Program-made: the position numbers and the translations under genes | Shown: in pieces, positions 33,141 through 41,434 of the stretch | Numbering within the stretch: position 1 is the stretch's first letter | Layout: every line of letters starts with the position of its first letter | Assembly (NCBI RefSeq): GCF_001457775.1 | Contig: NZ_CYSG01000003.1 | Location: 62,001-126,000 of the forward strand | Reading direction: 5' to 3' | Origin: Phaeobacter sp. CECT 5382 | Lineage (GTDB): Bacteria > Pseudomonadota > Alphaproteobacteria > Rhodobacterales > Rhodobacteraceae | DNA length: 64,000 nucleotides | The notes under the pieces: generated by a model | What the model was told of the DNA's origin: nothing | The model's database searches: none | The model's input: the letters and a program-made list of their open reading frames with translations, nothing else

Positions 33141-34124
33141 CTATCTCCAGGTTTTCTTGTAGGCACCGGTGGTTGTCGCCTGGCCTTCCGAGAGCCGCGC
33201 CAACATACCCACAGGCAGGGGCTGCCCCGCCTCCAGCGCATCCACCGCAGCGCGGAAGTTGCGCACCACCTGCGCCACATAAGAGCGCGACCGCTGGCGG
33301 CCCTCGATTTTCAAGGCCGTGACGCCGGCCCTTTGCAACTGTGGGATCAGCTGCTCAGCGTTGAGGCTGACAGGGTCCTCAAACAGATGGCCCTGCTTGC
33401 CAGACGCGCTGAAACAGCCCTTGCAGAGAGTCGGATAGGGGGCAGGTTCGTCCTTGCCAACCTGATGAATTGTATAGCCACCCAGGCGCGCATCCAAGAC
33501 GCCACCAGTATCGCGATATTCCACATGGCTGGCCGGCGAACAGACCCCATTCATGTTTGGCGAAAGCCCGGTGGCATAAGACGACAGGGAACAGCGCCCC
33601 TCAGCCATCACACACAAACCGCCAAAGACGAAGACTTCGGTTTCAACCTCGGTCTCGGCATTGATGGCCGCGATCTCGGGCACCGACAGGACACGTGGCA
33701 GCACCACCCGCTTAACGCCAAAGGTCTCGGCATAGAAATTGATCACATCGGCATTGGCCGCAGCTGCCTGTACCGACAGGTGCCGCCGGATCTGTGGATG
33801 GTTTCGCGCGGCATAGTCCAACAGCCCCGGATCAGCCAGAATCACCGCATCCGCCCCGGCTGCGGCCGCATCCGCCACGGCACGCTGCCAAATGTCTTCG
33901 GCACCCGCGCGCGGAAAGGTATTGATCGCTACCAGCACCTTGGCGCCATGCGCATGGGCAAAGGCCACCCCTTCACGCATTTCGGCGCGATCAAAGTTCA
34001 GACCCGGAAAGTTGCGCGCGTTTGTGACATCATTAAACCCACAATAGACTGTATGTGCACCAGCTTTGACCGCCGCCCGCAGCGAGGCCGGCGTTCCCGC
34101 CGGGCAGACGATTTCCATTACCAT
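33141..34124 (-). CDS. ubiU: Ubiquinone biosynthesis protein UbiU (U32 peptidase family)
   Basis: Partner of UbiV in oxygen-independent ubiquinone ring hydroxylation. The 327-residue product opens MEIVCPAGTPASLRAAVKAGAHTVYCGF after a short MV. Fe-S ligands are C in GLCVMAEGRCSLSSYATG and GVCSPASHVEY and C in TLCKGCFSASGK, matching the UbiU four-cysteine set. The start at 34124 lies inside the end of ubiT with GAGGAG eight bases upstream; another ATG at 34118 is possible. Length equals E. coli UbiU. Confidence 0.92.
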   Translation of the reverse strand: MVMEIVCPAGTPASLRAAVKAGAHTVYCGFNDVTNARNFPGLNFDRAEMREGVAFAHAHGAKVLVAINTFPRAGAEDIWQRAVADAAAAGADAVILADPGLLDYAARNHPQIRRHLSVQAAAANADVINFYAETFGVKRVVLPRVLSVPEIAAINAETEVETEVFVFGGLCVMAEGRCSLSSYATGLSPNMNGVCSPASHVEYRDTGGVLDARLGGYTIHQVGKDEPAPYPTLCKGCFSASGKQGHLFEDPVSLNAEQLIPQLQRAGVTALKIEGRQRSRSYVAQVVRNFRAAVDALEAGQPLPVGMLARLSEGQATTTGAYKKTWR

Positions 34125-34726
34125 GTCATGAGCTCCTCGGGGCGGCTGAGATGCACACCTGTGCGTGTCTCGGCAAATTTGAAAATCCGCTGGACATAGG
34201 GCGCCCATAGACCGGACAGCGTCGACAGCTCAGCTGTCAGATCCAACTCGGCATCATCCACCGCATTGCGCAACGCCAGTGCCGCAGCCGTGTCTCCCTC
34301 GATCACCAGATCACGCGAAAAGAACAGCGCATCGCCATCATAAGCACCGTGAACCAACCCCAGAAGTGCAGCGAGCGGCCCGGCGATGCGTGCTACCCCT
34401 TCGCCCCGGCCCCGAACCACCGTAACACGCGGATGCCCCCCGCCTGGTGCGAGACATATGACAAACGGCAGGTCGGTGGGATCCAGCACAAAGCGCGACT
34501 GGGCATGATCACCGAGGCGGCGAAACAAACCGGGATGGCACTTGGCAATGCGCTGCGCGTAGGCCGTCAGCGCAAGCGACAGCGGCACCAGCGGCAGCGG
34601 TGCCATCCCCCGCGCCAGCAGTGTTGGGAAAACCGGGATCGACGCAGCTGCCTCTGCCAGGCCGTCTGCCGGGCCAACATCTGCAAGAAACACATCTGCC
34701 GGGGCAGCAAAGCTGGGATGGCTCAC
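34118..34726 (-). CDS. ubiT: Ubiquinone biosynthesis accessory factor UbiT (SCP2 domain)
   Basis: Accessory lipid-binding protein for anaerobic ubiquinone synthesis, thought to hold the hydrophobic intermediates as UbiJ does aerobically. The 202-residue product has an SCP2-like fold (LGDHAQSRFVLDPTDLPFVICL, VVRGRGEGVARIAGPLAALLGL, DALFFSRDLVIEGDTAAALALRNAVD). No ATG fits; GTG at 34726 lies nine bases after AAAGGA and gives the best site, while upstream GTGs at 34744 and 34753 are alternatives. It is the first gene of the minus-strand unit, 105 bases downstream of the FNR box. Confidence 0.85.
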   Translation of the reverse strand: MSHPSFAAPADVFLADVGPADGLAEAAASIPVFPTLLARGMAPLPLVPLSLALTAYAQRIAKCHPGLFRRLGDHAQSRFVLDPTDLPFVICLAPGGGHPRVTVVRGRGEGVARIAGPLAALLGLVHGAYDGDALFFSRDLVIEGDTAAALALRNAVDDAELDLTAELSTLSGLWAPYVQRIFKFAETRTGVHLSRPEELMTW

Positions 34727-34830
34727 GATCAAAGGTCCTTTCACATGCCTCACAAACCACCGCAGGGCGACAGATCGAAAACTGACCGGGGGGGTGGCTC
34801 TCTGCCTAGATCGGAGCCGCCGACAAAAAA

Positions 34831-34844
34831 TTGACCATCGTCAA
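34831..34844. promoter_or_regulatory. FNR/DNR-type box between ubiT and ubiD
   Basis: TTGACCATCGTCAA is a perfect inverted repeat (TTGAC-N4-GTCAA) matching the FNR-family consensus TTGAY-N4-RTCAA. It lies between the divergent ubiT (start 34726) and ubiD (start 34901) genes, 56 bases from the ubiD ATG, a fitting distance for an activator site near -41. Confidence 0.8.
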
Positions 34845-34900
34845 TTCAGGCAGGGGTTTTCGCTGATAGGAGCCCGGGACACTTTTCGAAAGCCCCCTCT

Positions 34901-36409
34901 ATGCGTCAGCTCCCTCCCTTCCGCAGTTTGCGCAGTTTTCTGGACTGGTGTCAGGCGCAAGGCCAGCTGACAGAGGTGACGGATCCCGTCGCCATCCGAC
35001 ATCAAATGACGGCTGTACACCGGCAGGTTCTCGAGGCGGCAGGACCGGTTTTGAAGTTCAATAGCCCCTTATTAGAGACAAATGATATGGCCCGAATGCC
35101 CGTGGTCACCAATCTGTTTGGCACCCCAGAACGGGTGGCTGCTGGTTTGGGGGTCAGACCGCAGGGATTGGATGATCTGGGACGGTTTCTTGCTGCGCTG
35201 AAATCACCAACCCCACCGAATGGGCTGCGGGATGCGCTGTCGCGCTGGCCCATGCTGCAAGCAGCCCTTGCCGCCCGCCCCAAGCTGGTCAAATCCGCGC
35301 CCGTGCAGGAGATCCAACTGGAAGGTACAGCAGTGGATCTTGGCCAGATACCGGTACAGACACATTGGCTAAATGATGCCGGGCCACTTCTGACCTGGCC
35401 CGTGGTGGTAACCCGGCCGCATGGGTCAGTCGTCGAAGAAACCAGCACCTATAACGCCGGGATATACCGGGCACAGGTTTTGGGGCGGGACCGGTTGATC
35501 ATGCGCTGGTTGCCACATCGGGGCGGCGCGGCGCACCATCGCAGCTGGGCCGCCAAGGGCGAGAAAACACCCGTAGCCATCGCGCTTGGTGCCGATCCGG
35601 CGACCCTGCTGTCTGCAGCACTCCCGTTGCCGGAAACCGTCTCTGAGCTGACCTTTGCCGGGGCCTTGAACGGCGCACGTGCGCGACTGGTGCCTGCCAG
35701 AACCGTGCCCCTGCTGGTCCCTGCCGAGGCCGAGATCGTGCTGGAGGGCTGGGTTTCACCGACAGAGACTGCTCCTGAAGGTCCCTTTGGCGACCACACC
35801 GGCTACTACAATCGCGCCGAGCCTTTTCCCGTGGTGCAGATAACCGCAATCACCCACCGCTGCGATCCGATCTACCTGTCGACCTATACCGGACGCCCGC
35901 CCGATGAGCCCGCGATCATTGGTGAGGTGTTCAACCAGCTGGCCCTGCCCACCATTCGCGCCCAGATTCCCGAGATCCGCGATCTATGGCTACCGCCTGC
36001 CGCCTGTTCCTATCGCATGGCGGTTGTTGCGATCGACAAACGATATCCCGGACAGGCGCGCCGGGTGATGATGGCGCTTTGGGGCATGCTGCCGCAGTTC
36101 AGCTATACCAAGATGGTCATAGTGGTGGACGACGATATTGATCCGCACAATTGGGATGACATCGCCTGGACGCTGGCAACCCGTATGGATCCCGGTCGCG
36201 ATGTGATGCTGCTGGAAAACACGCCGATGGACTATCTCGACTTTGCCTCGCCCGAGCCGGGGTTGGCCGGGAAGATGGGCATTGATGCGACCATAAAGAT
36301 CGACAGCGAAACCCGTCGCGACTGGGGCGCGGTGATGCAGACAGATCCAAAGGACGCCGCATTTGCCGCCGACCTGCTGGCGCGGGTAATGCCCGGAATG
36401 ACGCCATGA
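34901..36409 (+). CDS. ubiD: UbiD-family decarboxylase
   Basis: Prenylated-FMN-dependent decarboxylase of 502 residues. In ubiquinone synthesis UbiD removes the carboxyl group of 4-hydroxy-3-polyprenylbenzoate. Family blocks are present: NAGIYRAQVLGRDRLIMRW (cofactor region), RGGAAHHRSW, and the Glu-bearing TAPEGPFGDHTGYYN; MVIVVDDDIDPHNWDDIAWTLATR ends the core. It is the first gene right of the FNR box, and UbiX follows with a 4-bp overlap. It could instead decarboxylate another aromatic acid. Confidence 0.9.
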   Translation: MRQLPPFRSLRSFLDWCQAQGQLTEVTDPVAIRHQMTAVHRQVLEAAGPVLKFNSPLLETNDMARMPVVTNLFGTPERVAAGLGVRPQGLDDLGRFLAALKSPTPPNGLRDALSRWPMLQAALAARPKLVKSAPVQEIQLEGTAVDLGQIPVQTHWLNDAGPLLTWPVVVTRPHGSVVEETSTYNAGIYRAQVLGRDRLIMRWLPHRGGAAHHRSWAAKGEKTPVAIALGADPATLLSAALPLPETVSELTFAGALNGARARLVPARTVPLLVPAEAEIVLEGWVSPTETAPEGPFGDHTGYYNRAEPFPVVQITAITHRCDPIYLSTYTGRPPDEPAIIGEVFNQLALPTIRAQIPEIRDLWLPPAACSYRMAVVAIDKRYPGQARRVMMALWGMLPQFSYTKMVIVVDDDIDPHNWDDIAWTLATRMDPGRDVMLLENTPMDYLDFASPEPGLAGKMGIDATIKIDSETRRDWGAVMQTDPKDAAFAADLLARVMPGMTP

Positions 36410-36984
36410 GTGACGTCATGAGTAGCGCGCGCGTTGTGCTTGGAGTCGCCGGCGCTTCTGGGGCTGCGCTGGGTCTGTCAGTGGCGCGACAACTAAACAG
36501 TCTGGATGTCGAGATTGACCTGGTTGCCAGCGCCGCCGCCCGCCGCACCCTCGAAGAGGAATGCGGCCCCGATGCCTTTGACCAACTGCAAGACCTGTGC
36601 ACCCGGCATCATGACAATGGCAATATCGGCGCCAGCATTGCTTCTGGTTCTGTGCCGGTGACAGGCATGATCGTGGCCCCTTGTTCGATGCGTTCTCTCG
36701 CCGCTATCGCCCATGGGCTGGATGACAATCTGCTAACCCGTGCGGCAGGTGTCCAGCTCAAGGAACGTCGCGCCTTGGTATTGCTGCCACGTGAAGCCCC
36801 GCTGACGCTGGCACATCTGAAAAACATGAAGGCGGCCACCGAATTGGGCGCCATCCTGCTGCCGCCGATGCCTGCCTTCTATCTGCGCCCGAAAAGTGTT
36901 CAGGAGATCGTGGACCAGATCGCGGCCCGCGCCATTGATCTGCTGCATCTGGCGCCTCCCATCTCCAAGGCCTGGATCGAATAA
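36406..36984 (+). CDS. ubiX: Flavin prenyltransferase UbiX
   Basis: Attaches a dimethylallyl group to FMN to make the prenylated cofactor of UbiD. The 192-residue flavodoxin-like product has VLGVAGASGAALGLSVARQL (FMN phosphate loop), PVTGMIVAPCSMRSLAAIAHG, and RRALVLLPREAPLTLAHLKNM with PPMPAFYLRPKSVQEIVDQI near the end, all UbiX signature segments. It overlaps ubiD by four bases, giving a matched enzyme and cofactor-maker pair under one promoter. Confidence 0.94.
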   Translation: MSDVMSSARVVLGVAGASGAALGLSVARQLNSLDVEIDLVASAAARRTLEEECGPDAFDQLQDLCTRHHDNGNIGASIASGSVPVTGMIVAPCSMRSLAAIAHGLDDNLLTRAAGVQLKERRALVLLPREAPLTLAHLKNMKAATELGAILLPPMPAFYLRPKSVQEIVDQIAARAIDLLHLAPPISKAWIE

Positions 36985-37075
36985 ACGCAAGAGCGCTTCT
37001 CGCTTGCGAGTATCAGATTTGTCAGCGAAAGTCTGGCCTGCGAGCCGATCCACTCAAATGCAGGAGACCACTGGA

Positions 37076-37843
37076 ATGAGCCATTTCCCCTATCGCCTTA
37101 CCGGCCCGATCGGCTCTGCCGCCACGCTTGGTCTCATTGCGCTGCAGGTGGATGAGACAATCGAACAGGATTTTCGTCGCCTCTTTCCCGGCCGTGATGT
37201 GGCGCTCTATGTCAATCGAATCCCATCCGGCGCAGAGCTAACGCCAGACAGCATTGCCCAGATGGGACGCGATCTGCCGACTGCCGCGGCCCTGTTGCCG
37301 CAGGCCGCAAAATTTGACGCGGTTGCCTATGGCTGCACCTCGGGCACCACATTGATCGGCGTGGATCGGGTGCGCGACTTGGTGCAGGGCGCCGTTCAAA
37401 CCCGCCATGTGGCCCAGCCGCTGACGGCAACGCTGACCGCTTTTTCCGCTCTGGAGATTTCTTCGATTGGCCTGGTTTCCCCTTATATAGACTCTGTTTC
37501 TGGCCCAATGCAGAAGACATTCGAAGCAGCAGGCTACCGCGTGCCCGCCATGGTGTCCTTTGGCGAAGAAGTAGAGGCCAATGTCGCCCGGATTGATCCC
37601 GCATCAATCCATGCAGCGGCTCTCGAGGTTGGAAAAAACCCTGAGATCGAGACGGTTTTCCTGAGCTGCACCAATCTGCGCACGCTGGATATTATCGAAG
37701 ATCTGGAGCAGCGTCTGGGCAAACCAGTGGTCAGCAGCAATCAGGCGCTGGCCTGGCATATGGCGCACCTCTCTGGTGCCCCCCTGGCGGTGGACGCACC
37801 GGGTGTTTTGTTCCAGAAACCTCTGCCAGAGAACCCATCCTGA
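37076..37843 (+). CDS. Asp/Glu racemase-superfamily protein (maleate isomerase / arylmalonate decarboxylase type)
   Basis: 255-residue member of the aspartate/glutamate racemase superfamily. Two catalytic cysteines are visible: YGCTSGTTLIG and LSCTNLRTLDII. The fold matches maleate cis-trans isomerase, arylmalonate decarboxylase and EutA-like proteins. ATG at 37076 follows CAGGAGA. It lies 91 bp after ubiX in the same direction and ends in a strong terminator, so it may be the last gene of the ubiD unit or separate. The substrate is unknown; a link to ubiquinone synthesis is not known for this family. Confidence 0.8.
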   Translation: MSHFPYRLTGPIGSAATLGLIALQVDETIEQDFRRLFPGRDVALYVNRIPSGAELTPDSIAQMGRDLPTAAALLPQAAKFDAVAYGCTSGTTLIGVDRVRDLVQGAVQTRHVAQPLTATLTAFSALEISSIGLVSPYIDSVSGPMQKTFEAAGYRVPAMVSFGEEVEANVARIDPASIHAAALEVGKNPEIETVFLSCTNLRTLDIIEDLEQRLGKPVVSSNQALAWHMAHLSGAPLAVDAPGVLFQKPLPENPS

Positions 37844-37886
37844 CGGTTCATCGCCGCAACGACCGCAAAGGTCAGGAAACAGAAAA

Positions 37887-37914
37887 CCCCGCCCAGCAGT
37901 GCTGCCGGGCGGGG
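37887..37914. terminator. Bidirectional terminator
   Basis: CCCCGCCC (37887-37894) pairs with GGGCGGGG (37907-37914) with further pairing inside (AGCAG/CTGC). T-rich flanks on both strands serve the racemase-fold gene and the convergent PotC-like gene. Confidence 0.8.
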
Positions 37915-37945
37915 TCTGTTTTGTTACAGGTTCAGATCTGAAGGA

Positions 37946-39226
37946 TCAGTTTCCAGACCCCTCGCTCCCCTCTTCGCCGCTCAGCGTATTCGGAGCAAAA
38001 GCGCCACCGAACCCGGAGTTGTTGCCTTCCGGCTTGCCCGCGTCTTCTTCGGCATCTCCCGACAGGGTGCTGGGGGCAAAAACATTGCCGAAACCGGAAT
38101 CATTGCCCGCAGGTTTGGACTGAGCCGGGGCGGCACTGCTGCCCTGCTCTGCTTCTTGCTGCTGACGACGCAGCTCACGCTGGCGCTGCAACTCCTGAAT
38201 GCGCAGCTCTGTTTCCAGACGCTTTTGCTCCTGCACATCAGCGATACACTGCTGCGGACTGTAGACCGTTGCCGTTCCCACTACGACCACCGTGGCACAG
38301 GCCACGATGACCAGCCCGACAGCTGCCCAGTTGGAGCTGAGAAAGCCCGGCATCTTGAACTTACCGGTACTGAGTTCCTCGACCGTGGCCTCTTTGCGGG
38401 CCAGGGCCACCAGTTCCTTGCGACGAATATTCGCCTCGTTGAACAGAGCCGCAAAAACCGTGAGCAAGACGATGATGAAGGCCAGGGCCGAAATCGCCGG
38501 AGTGATGCCATAGCGGACCTTTTGCGCCAACTCGATGGTCAGGGTTGGGTATTCACCAAAGGTGAACGTCGTGGTGTTGTAGTTCTCGAAACTCGCCAGG
38601 AAGGCCAGCACCGCAGCCGAGGCAATGGCGGGCTTCATGAAGGGCAACAGAACCTTGCGAAAGGCCTGCGCATGGGTGGCACCCAGGTCCAGTGCCGCCT
38701 CAGTCAGGGCCATGTCATAGCGCTGCAGACGCGCCACCAGCACCAGCATGCAGTAGCTGGCGATGAAGGTGGACTGACCGATCACTGTCAGGAACAACCC
38801 GTTGGACAGAAAGCTGTCAGCCTCCAACCCCAGCATCCGGTTGATCCGGTCCCAGAACACCAGTGTCGAGATACCAATCACCACACCGGGCACCAAAATG
38901 GGCGCGATGATGATGGTGTAGTAGGTCGCACGCAGCTTGGGCCAGATCTGTGTCAGCATCAAAGCCCCCGCAAGCCCCATGGCCACCGACAAAACGACGG
39001 TGCCAAAGCCAACCAGGATCGAGTTCTTGATCCCGTTCAGGATGCGTTCGTCCTGAAACAATGCCGAGAACCATTCAAAGGTCAGGCACTCCCAAGGGGT
39101 AGCGCGCGGAAACTCGGGCGAGTTGAAGGCGGTGATCGACATGATCACCAGCGGCCCTAACAGATAGGCAAAAAAGATCGCCAGATAGGCCCAGATGCTG
39201 AGGCGCATAAGAGAGAGGTTCTTCAT
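37946..39226 (-). CDS. Polyamine-type ABC transporter permease (PotC-like) with extended tail
   Basis: 426-residue permease, against about 264 for E. coli PotC. The first 265 residues are a normal PotC core with six spans and the EAA loop (EAALDLGATHAQAFRKVLLP, 176-195). Residues 301-322 add an extra hydrophobic helix, 329-361 a Gln/Arg/Glu-rich coiled coil, and two similar 17-residue units (374-390 GNDSGFGNVFAPSTLSG, 400-416 GNNSGFGGAFAPNTLSG) end in an acidic tail. It overlaps the PotB-like gene by four bases. The tail's role is unknown. Confidence 0.88.
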   Translation of the reverse strand: MKNLSLMRLSIWAYLAIFFAYLLGPLVIMSITAFNSPEFPRATPWECLTFEWFSALFQDERILNGIKNSILVGFGTVVLSVAMGLAGALMLTQIWPKLRATYYTIIIAPILVPGVVIGISTLVFWDRINRMLGLEADSFLSNGLFLTVIGQSTFIASYCMLVLVARLQRYDMALTEAALDLGATHAQAFRKVLLPFMKPAIASAAVLAFLASFENYNTTTFTFGEYPTLTIELAQKVRYGITPAISALAFIIVLLTVFAALFNEANIRRKELVALARKEATVEELSTGKFKMPGFLSSNWAAVGLVIVACATVVVVGTATVYSPQQCIADVQEQKRLETELRIQELQRQRELRRQQQEAEQGSSAAPAQSKPAGNDSGFGNVFAPSTLSGDAEEDAGKPEGNNSGFGGAFAPNTLSGEEGSEGSGN

Positions 39227-40143
39227 TTGCCGATATCCCCCATGTTCACCTTGAACACCCGCATCAAAGCGAGCACCAGAAGGATACAGGTGACCAGCAG
39301 CACCACGGCATAGGCCGCGCCCTGTGGCCAGTCAGAGTTGTCGTTGAATTGCTGATAGATCAGCTGGGTGAACCACAGCGACGATGGTCCGCCCAGGATC
39401 TGTGGTGCCGCAAGCGCCCCGGCCGAGAGCATGAACACCATGGTGCAGCCCGAGCTGATACCCGGTTTGGCATAGGGAATAACCACCCGGCGGTGGATCA
39501 TCGGCCAGCTGGCCCCCATGTCACGCGCCGCCTCGATCTGGTTGCGATCCAGGCTTTCAATCACGTTGTAGATCGGAAAGATCATCAGCAGGATATAGGC
39601 ATAGCCAAGACCAGCATAGAGGGCGATATCATTGCGGACAAAATCAAACGGGGTATCAAAGATGCCGGCCGCCACCAGCAGATTGTTCAGCACGCCGGTC
39701 TCGCCAAAGATGATGCGCAGTGCAAAGGCCCGCAGGATCTCGTTGATCCAGTAGGGGATGATCAGCATCAGCGCAAAAATGCGGATGTGATTGCCCTTGG
39801 TCTGAGCCAGATAGTAGGCGATCGGATAGCACAGGATCAGGTTAAAGATGGTGACAAAGATCGCCGCGATCAGGGTGCGGTAGAACACCTTCAGATCGAC
39901 CGCATTGTAGCTCTGGCTGCCACCTTCGGGGCCAAAGACCAGATAGCGGTAGTTTTCCATCGTGTAGACGTCTTTGGGACCGCCGATTTCAGGCGGCGGC
40001 AGGTTCGGCCGGAAAGAGAAGTCCAGCATCGACAGTTGTGGCAGGATGATCAGGCCAATGGTCCAAAACAGGACCAGCCCCAACATCAAGGAACCAATTC
40101 CCAAGCCGTTACGATCAAAGAATTCTTTTAGGAAGCGGGGCAT
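39223..40143 (-). CDS. Polyamine-type ABC transporter permease (PotB-like)
   Basis: 306-residue permease with six predicted spans and the EAA loop (EAARDMGASWPMIHRRVVIPYAKPG). It starts MPRFLKEFFDRNG at 40143; the longer upstream frame is antisense-like and lacks a ribosome site. It overlaps the PotC-like gene by four bases and follows the ATPase gene by 13 bp, so ATPase, PotB and PotC are one unit on the minus strand. Family relatives move spermidine, putrescine or 2-aminoethylphosphonate. Confidence 0.9.
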   Translation of the reverse strand: MPRFLKEFFDRNGLGIGSLMLGLVLFWTIGLIILPQLSMLDFSFRPNLPPPEIGGPKDVYTMENYRYLVFGPEGGSQSYNAVDLKVFYRTLIAAIFVTIFNLILCYPIAYYLAQTKGNHIRIFALMLIIPYWINEILRAFALRIIFGETGVLNNLLVAAGIFDTPFDFVRNDIALYAGLGYAYILLMIFPIYNVIESLDRNQIEAARDMGASWPMIHRRVVIPYAKPGISSGCTMVFMLSAGALAAPQILGGPSSLWFTQLIYQQFNDNSDWPQGAAYAVVLLVTCILLVLALMRVFKVNMGDIGK

Positions 40144-40156
40144 ATCACAAGGCTCC

Positions 40157-41269
40157 TCATTCCGCGGCCAATTCACCCGCTGGAACGACGACGGCATTCT
40201 GCGCCTCGTATTCCAGGGTGATCGACTGACCGGTGTGATCTTCAAATGACTGACCCAGATTGGGAATCGCGACTTTCAACTCTTTGCCGCCTTCGCCTTC
40301 CATGAAGATGTTGAAAGTATTGCCTTCGAATTCTTCGTGATTGACGCGAGCAGTCACAAAATGATCGCCGGATGCGCCATCTGGTGCCAGCGCAAAGGCT
40401 TCAGGGCGGATGAACATCATCGCCGCGTCGCCTTCTTTCAGGCGGCCCTGATTGGCAGAGGAAATCCGCGCGACCAGATCACCAGAGCGGTTGGTCTCAA
40501 TGAGGGCCTCACTGCCCATCATCCGCTTGACCTTGCCGCGAAACACGTTGTTTTCGCCGACAAAAGAAGCCGCAAAAGCGGTGGCAGGATCGTTGTAGAT
40601 CGCCTTGCCGTTGCCGATCTGGTCAATCACGCCTGCGCGCATCACGGCAATATTGTCCGACATCGTCAGCGCCTCACCCTGGTCGTGGGTGATGTAGATG
40701 AAGGTGATGCCAACTCGCTTTTGAATTTCGCGCAGCTCGGTGCGCATGTGCTGACGCAGCTTGAGGTCAAGCGCCGAAAGCGGCTCATCCAGCAAGAGCA
40801 CATCCGGTTCCGCGCAGAGCGCGCGCGCGATGGCGACACGCTGACGCTGACCGCCAGACAGCTCTGAGGGTAGCTTGTCGCCCTGCCCTGGCAGCGCAAT
40901 CATGTCCAAAAGCTCATCCGCACGTTTGCGGCGTTCCTTGGCCGAAGCACCTTTGATTTCCATCGAAAAGGTGATGTTTTCCCAGACCTTCATCAGTGGA
41001 AACAGCGCCAGGTTCTGGAAGATCAGGGCGGTGGGGCGTTTGTTGGGGCCGATGCCCTTCATATCGTTGCCGCCGATCAGCACCCGCCCATCGCTGGGGT
41101 CCAGAAAGCCGGAAACCGCCCTCAGAATCGTCGTCTTGCCGCAGCCCGAGGGGCCGAGGAAAGAAAAGAAGTCGCCTCCGTTGATGTTCACATTTGCGTC
41201 GCGCACGGCGACAAAATCTCCAAAGCGGATCCAGAGGTTCTCAAGATCTACGCCGACCCCAGCACTCAT
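40157..41269 (-). CDS. Polyamine-type ABC transporter ATP-binding protein (PotA-like)
   Basis: 370-residue ATPase. Walker A is SFLGPSGCGKTTILRA, the Q-loop follows ALIFQNLALFPLM, the signature is LSGGQRQRVAIARAL, Walker B is EPDVLLLDEPLSALD, and the H-loop is YITHDQGEALT. The TOBE-type C-terminal domain lies in about residues 285-360. The start MSAGVGVDLENLW follows a GGAGAG. It sits 165 bp after the substrate-binding gene, with two hairpins in that gap. Confidence 0.93.
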   Translation of the reverse strand: MSAGVGVDLENLWIRFGDFVAVRDANVNINGGDFFSFLGPSGCGKTTILRAVSGFLDPSDGRVLIGGNDMKGIGPNKRPTALIFQNLALFPLMKVWENITFSMEIKGASAKERRKRADELLDMIALPGQGDKLPSELSGGQRQRVAIARALCAEPDVLLLDEPLSALDLKLRQHMRTELREIQKRVGITFIYITHDQGEALTMSDNIAVMRAGVIDQIGNGKAIYNDPATAFAASFVGENNVFRGKVKRMMGSEALIETNRSGDLVARISSANQGRLKEGDAAMMFIRPEAFALAPDGASGDHFVTARVNHEEFEGNTFNIFMEGEGGKELKVAIPNLGQSFEDHTGQSITLEYEAQNAVVVPAGELAAE

Positions 41270-41361
41270 GTGGTCTCTCCTCAGCTCGCAACTCTCGTGC
41301 CCGGTGGAGGATACCCCCGGTGCAAACAGGCTGCTTCTGTTCATTCAGATGTGTTTGATGC

Positions 41362-41417
41362 GCCCCATGGCATGTGGCATGGGGCGTGGCTGGCTCCCTG
41401 ACAGTCCGGGAGCCAGT
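41362..41417 (-). terminator. Two hairpins between binding-protein and ATPase genes
   Basis: CGCCCCATG/CATGGGGCG (41362-41370 with 41379-41387) and CTGGCTCCC/GGGAGCCAG (41391-41399 with 41409-41417) are both perfect. They follow the highly expressed binding-protein gene, as partial terminators or mRNA-stability elements that let it outnumber the membrane subunits. Confidence 0.65.
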
Positions 41418-41434
41418 TTCAGGTCAAAAGCGGA

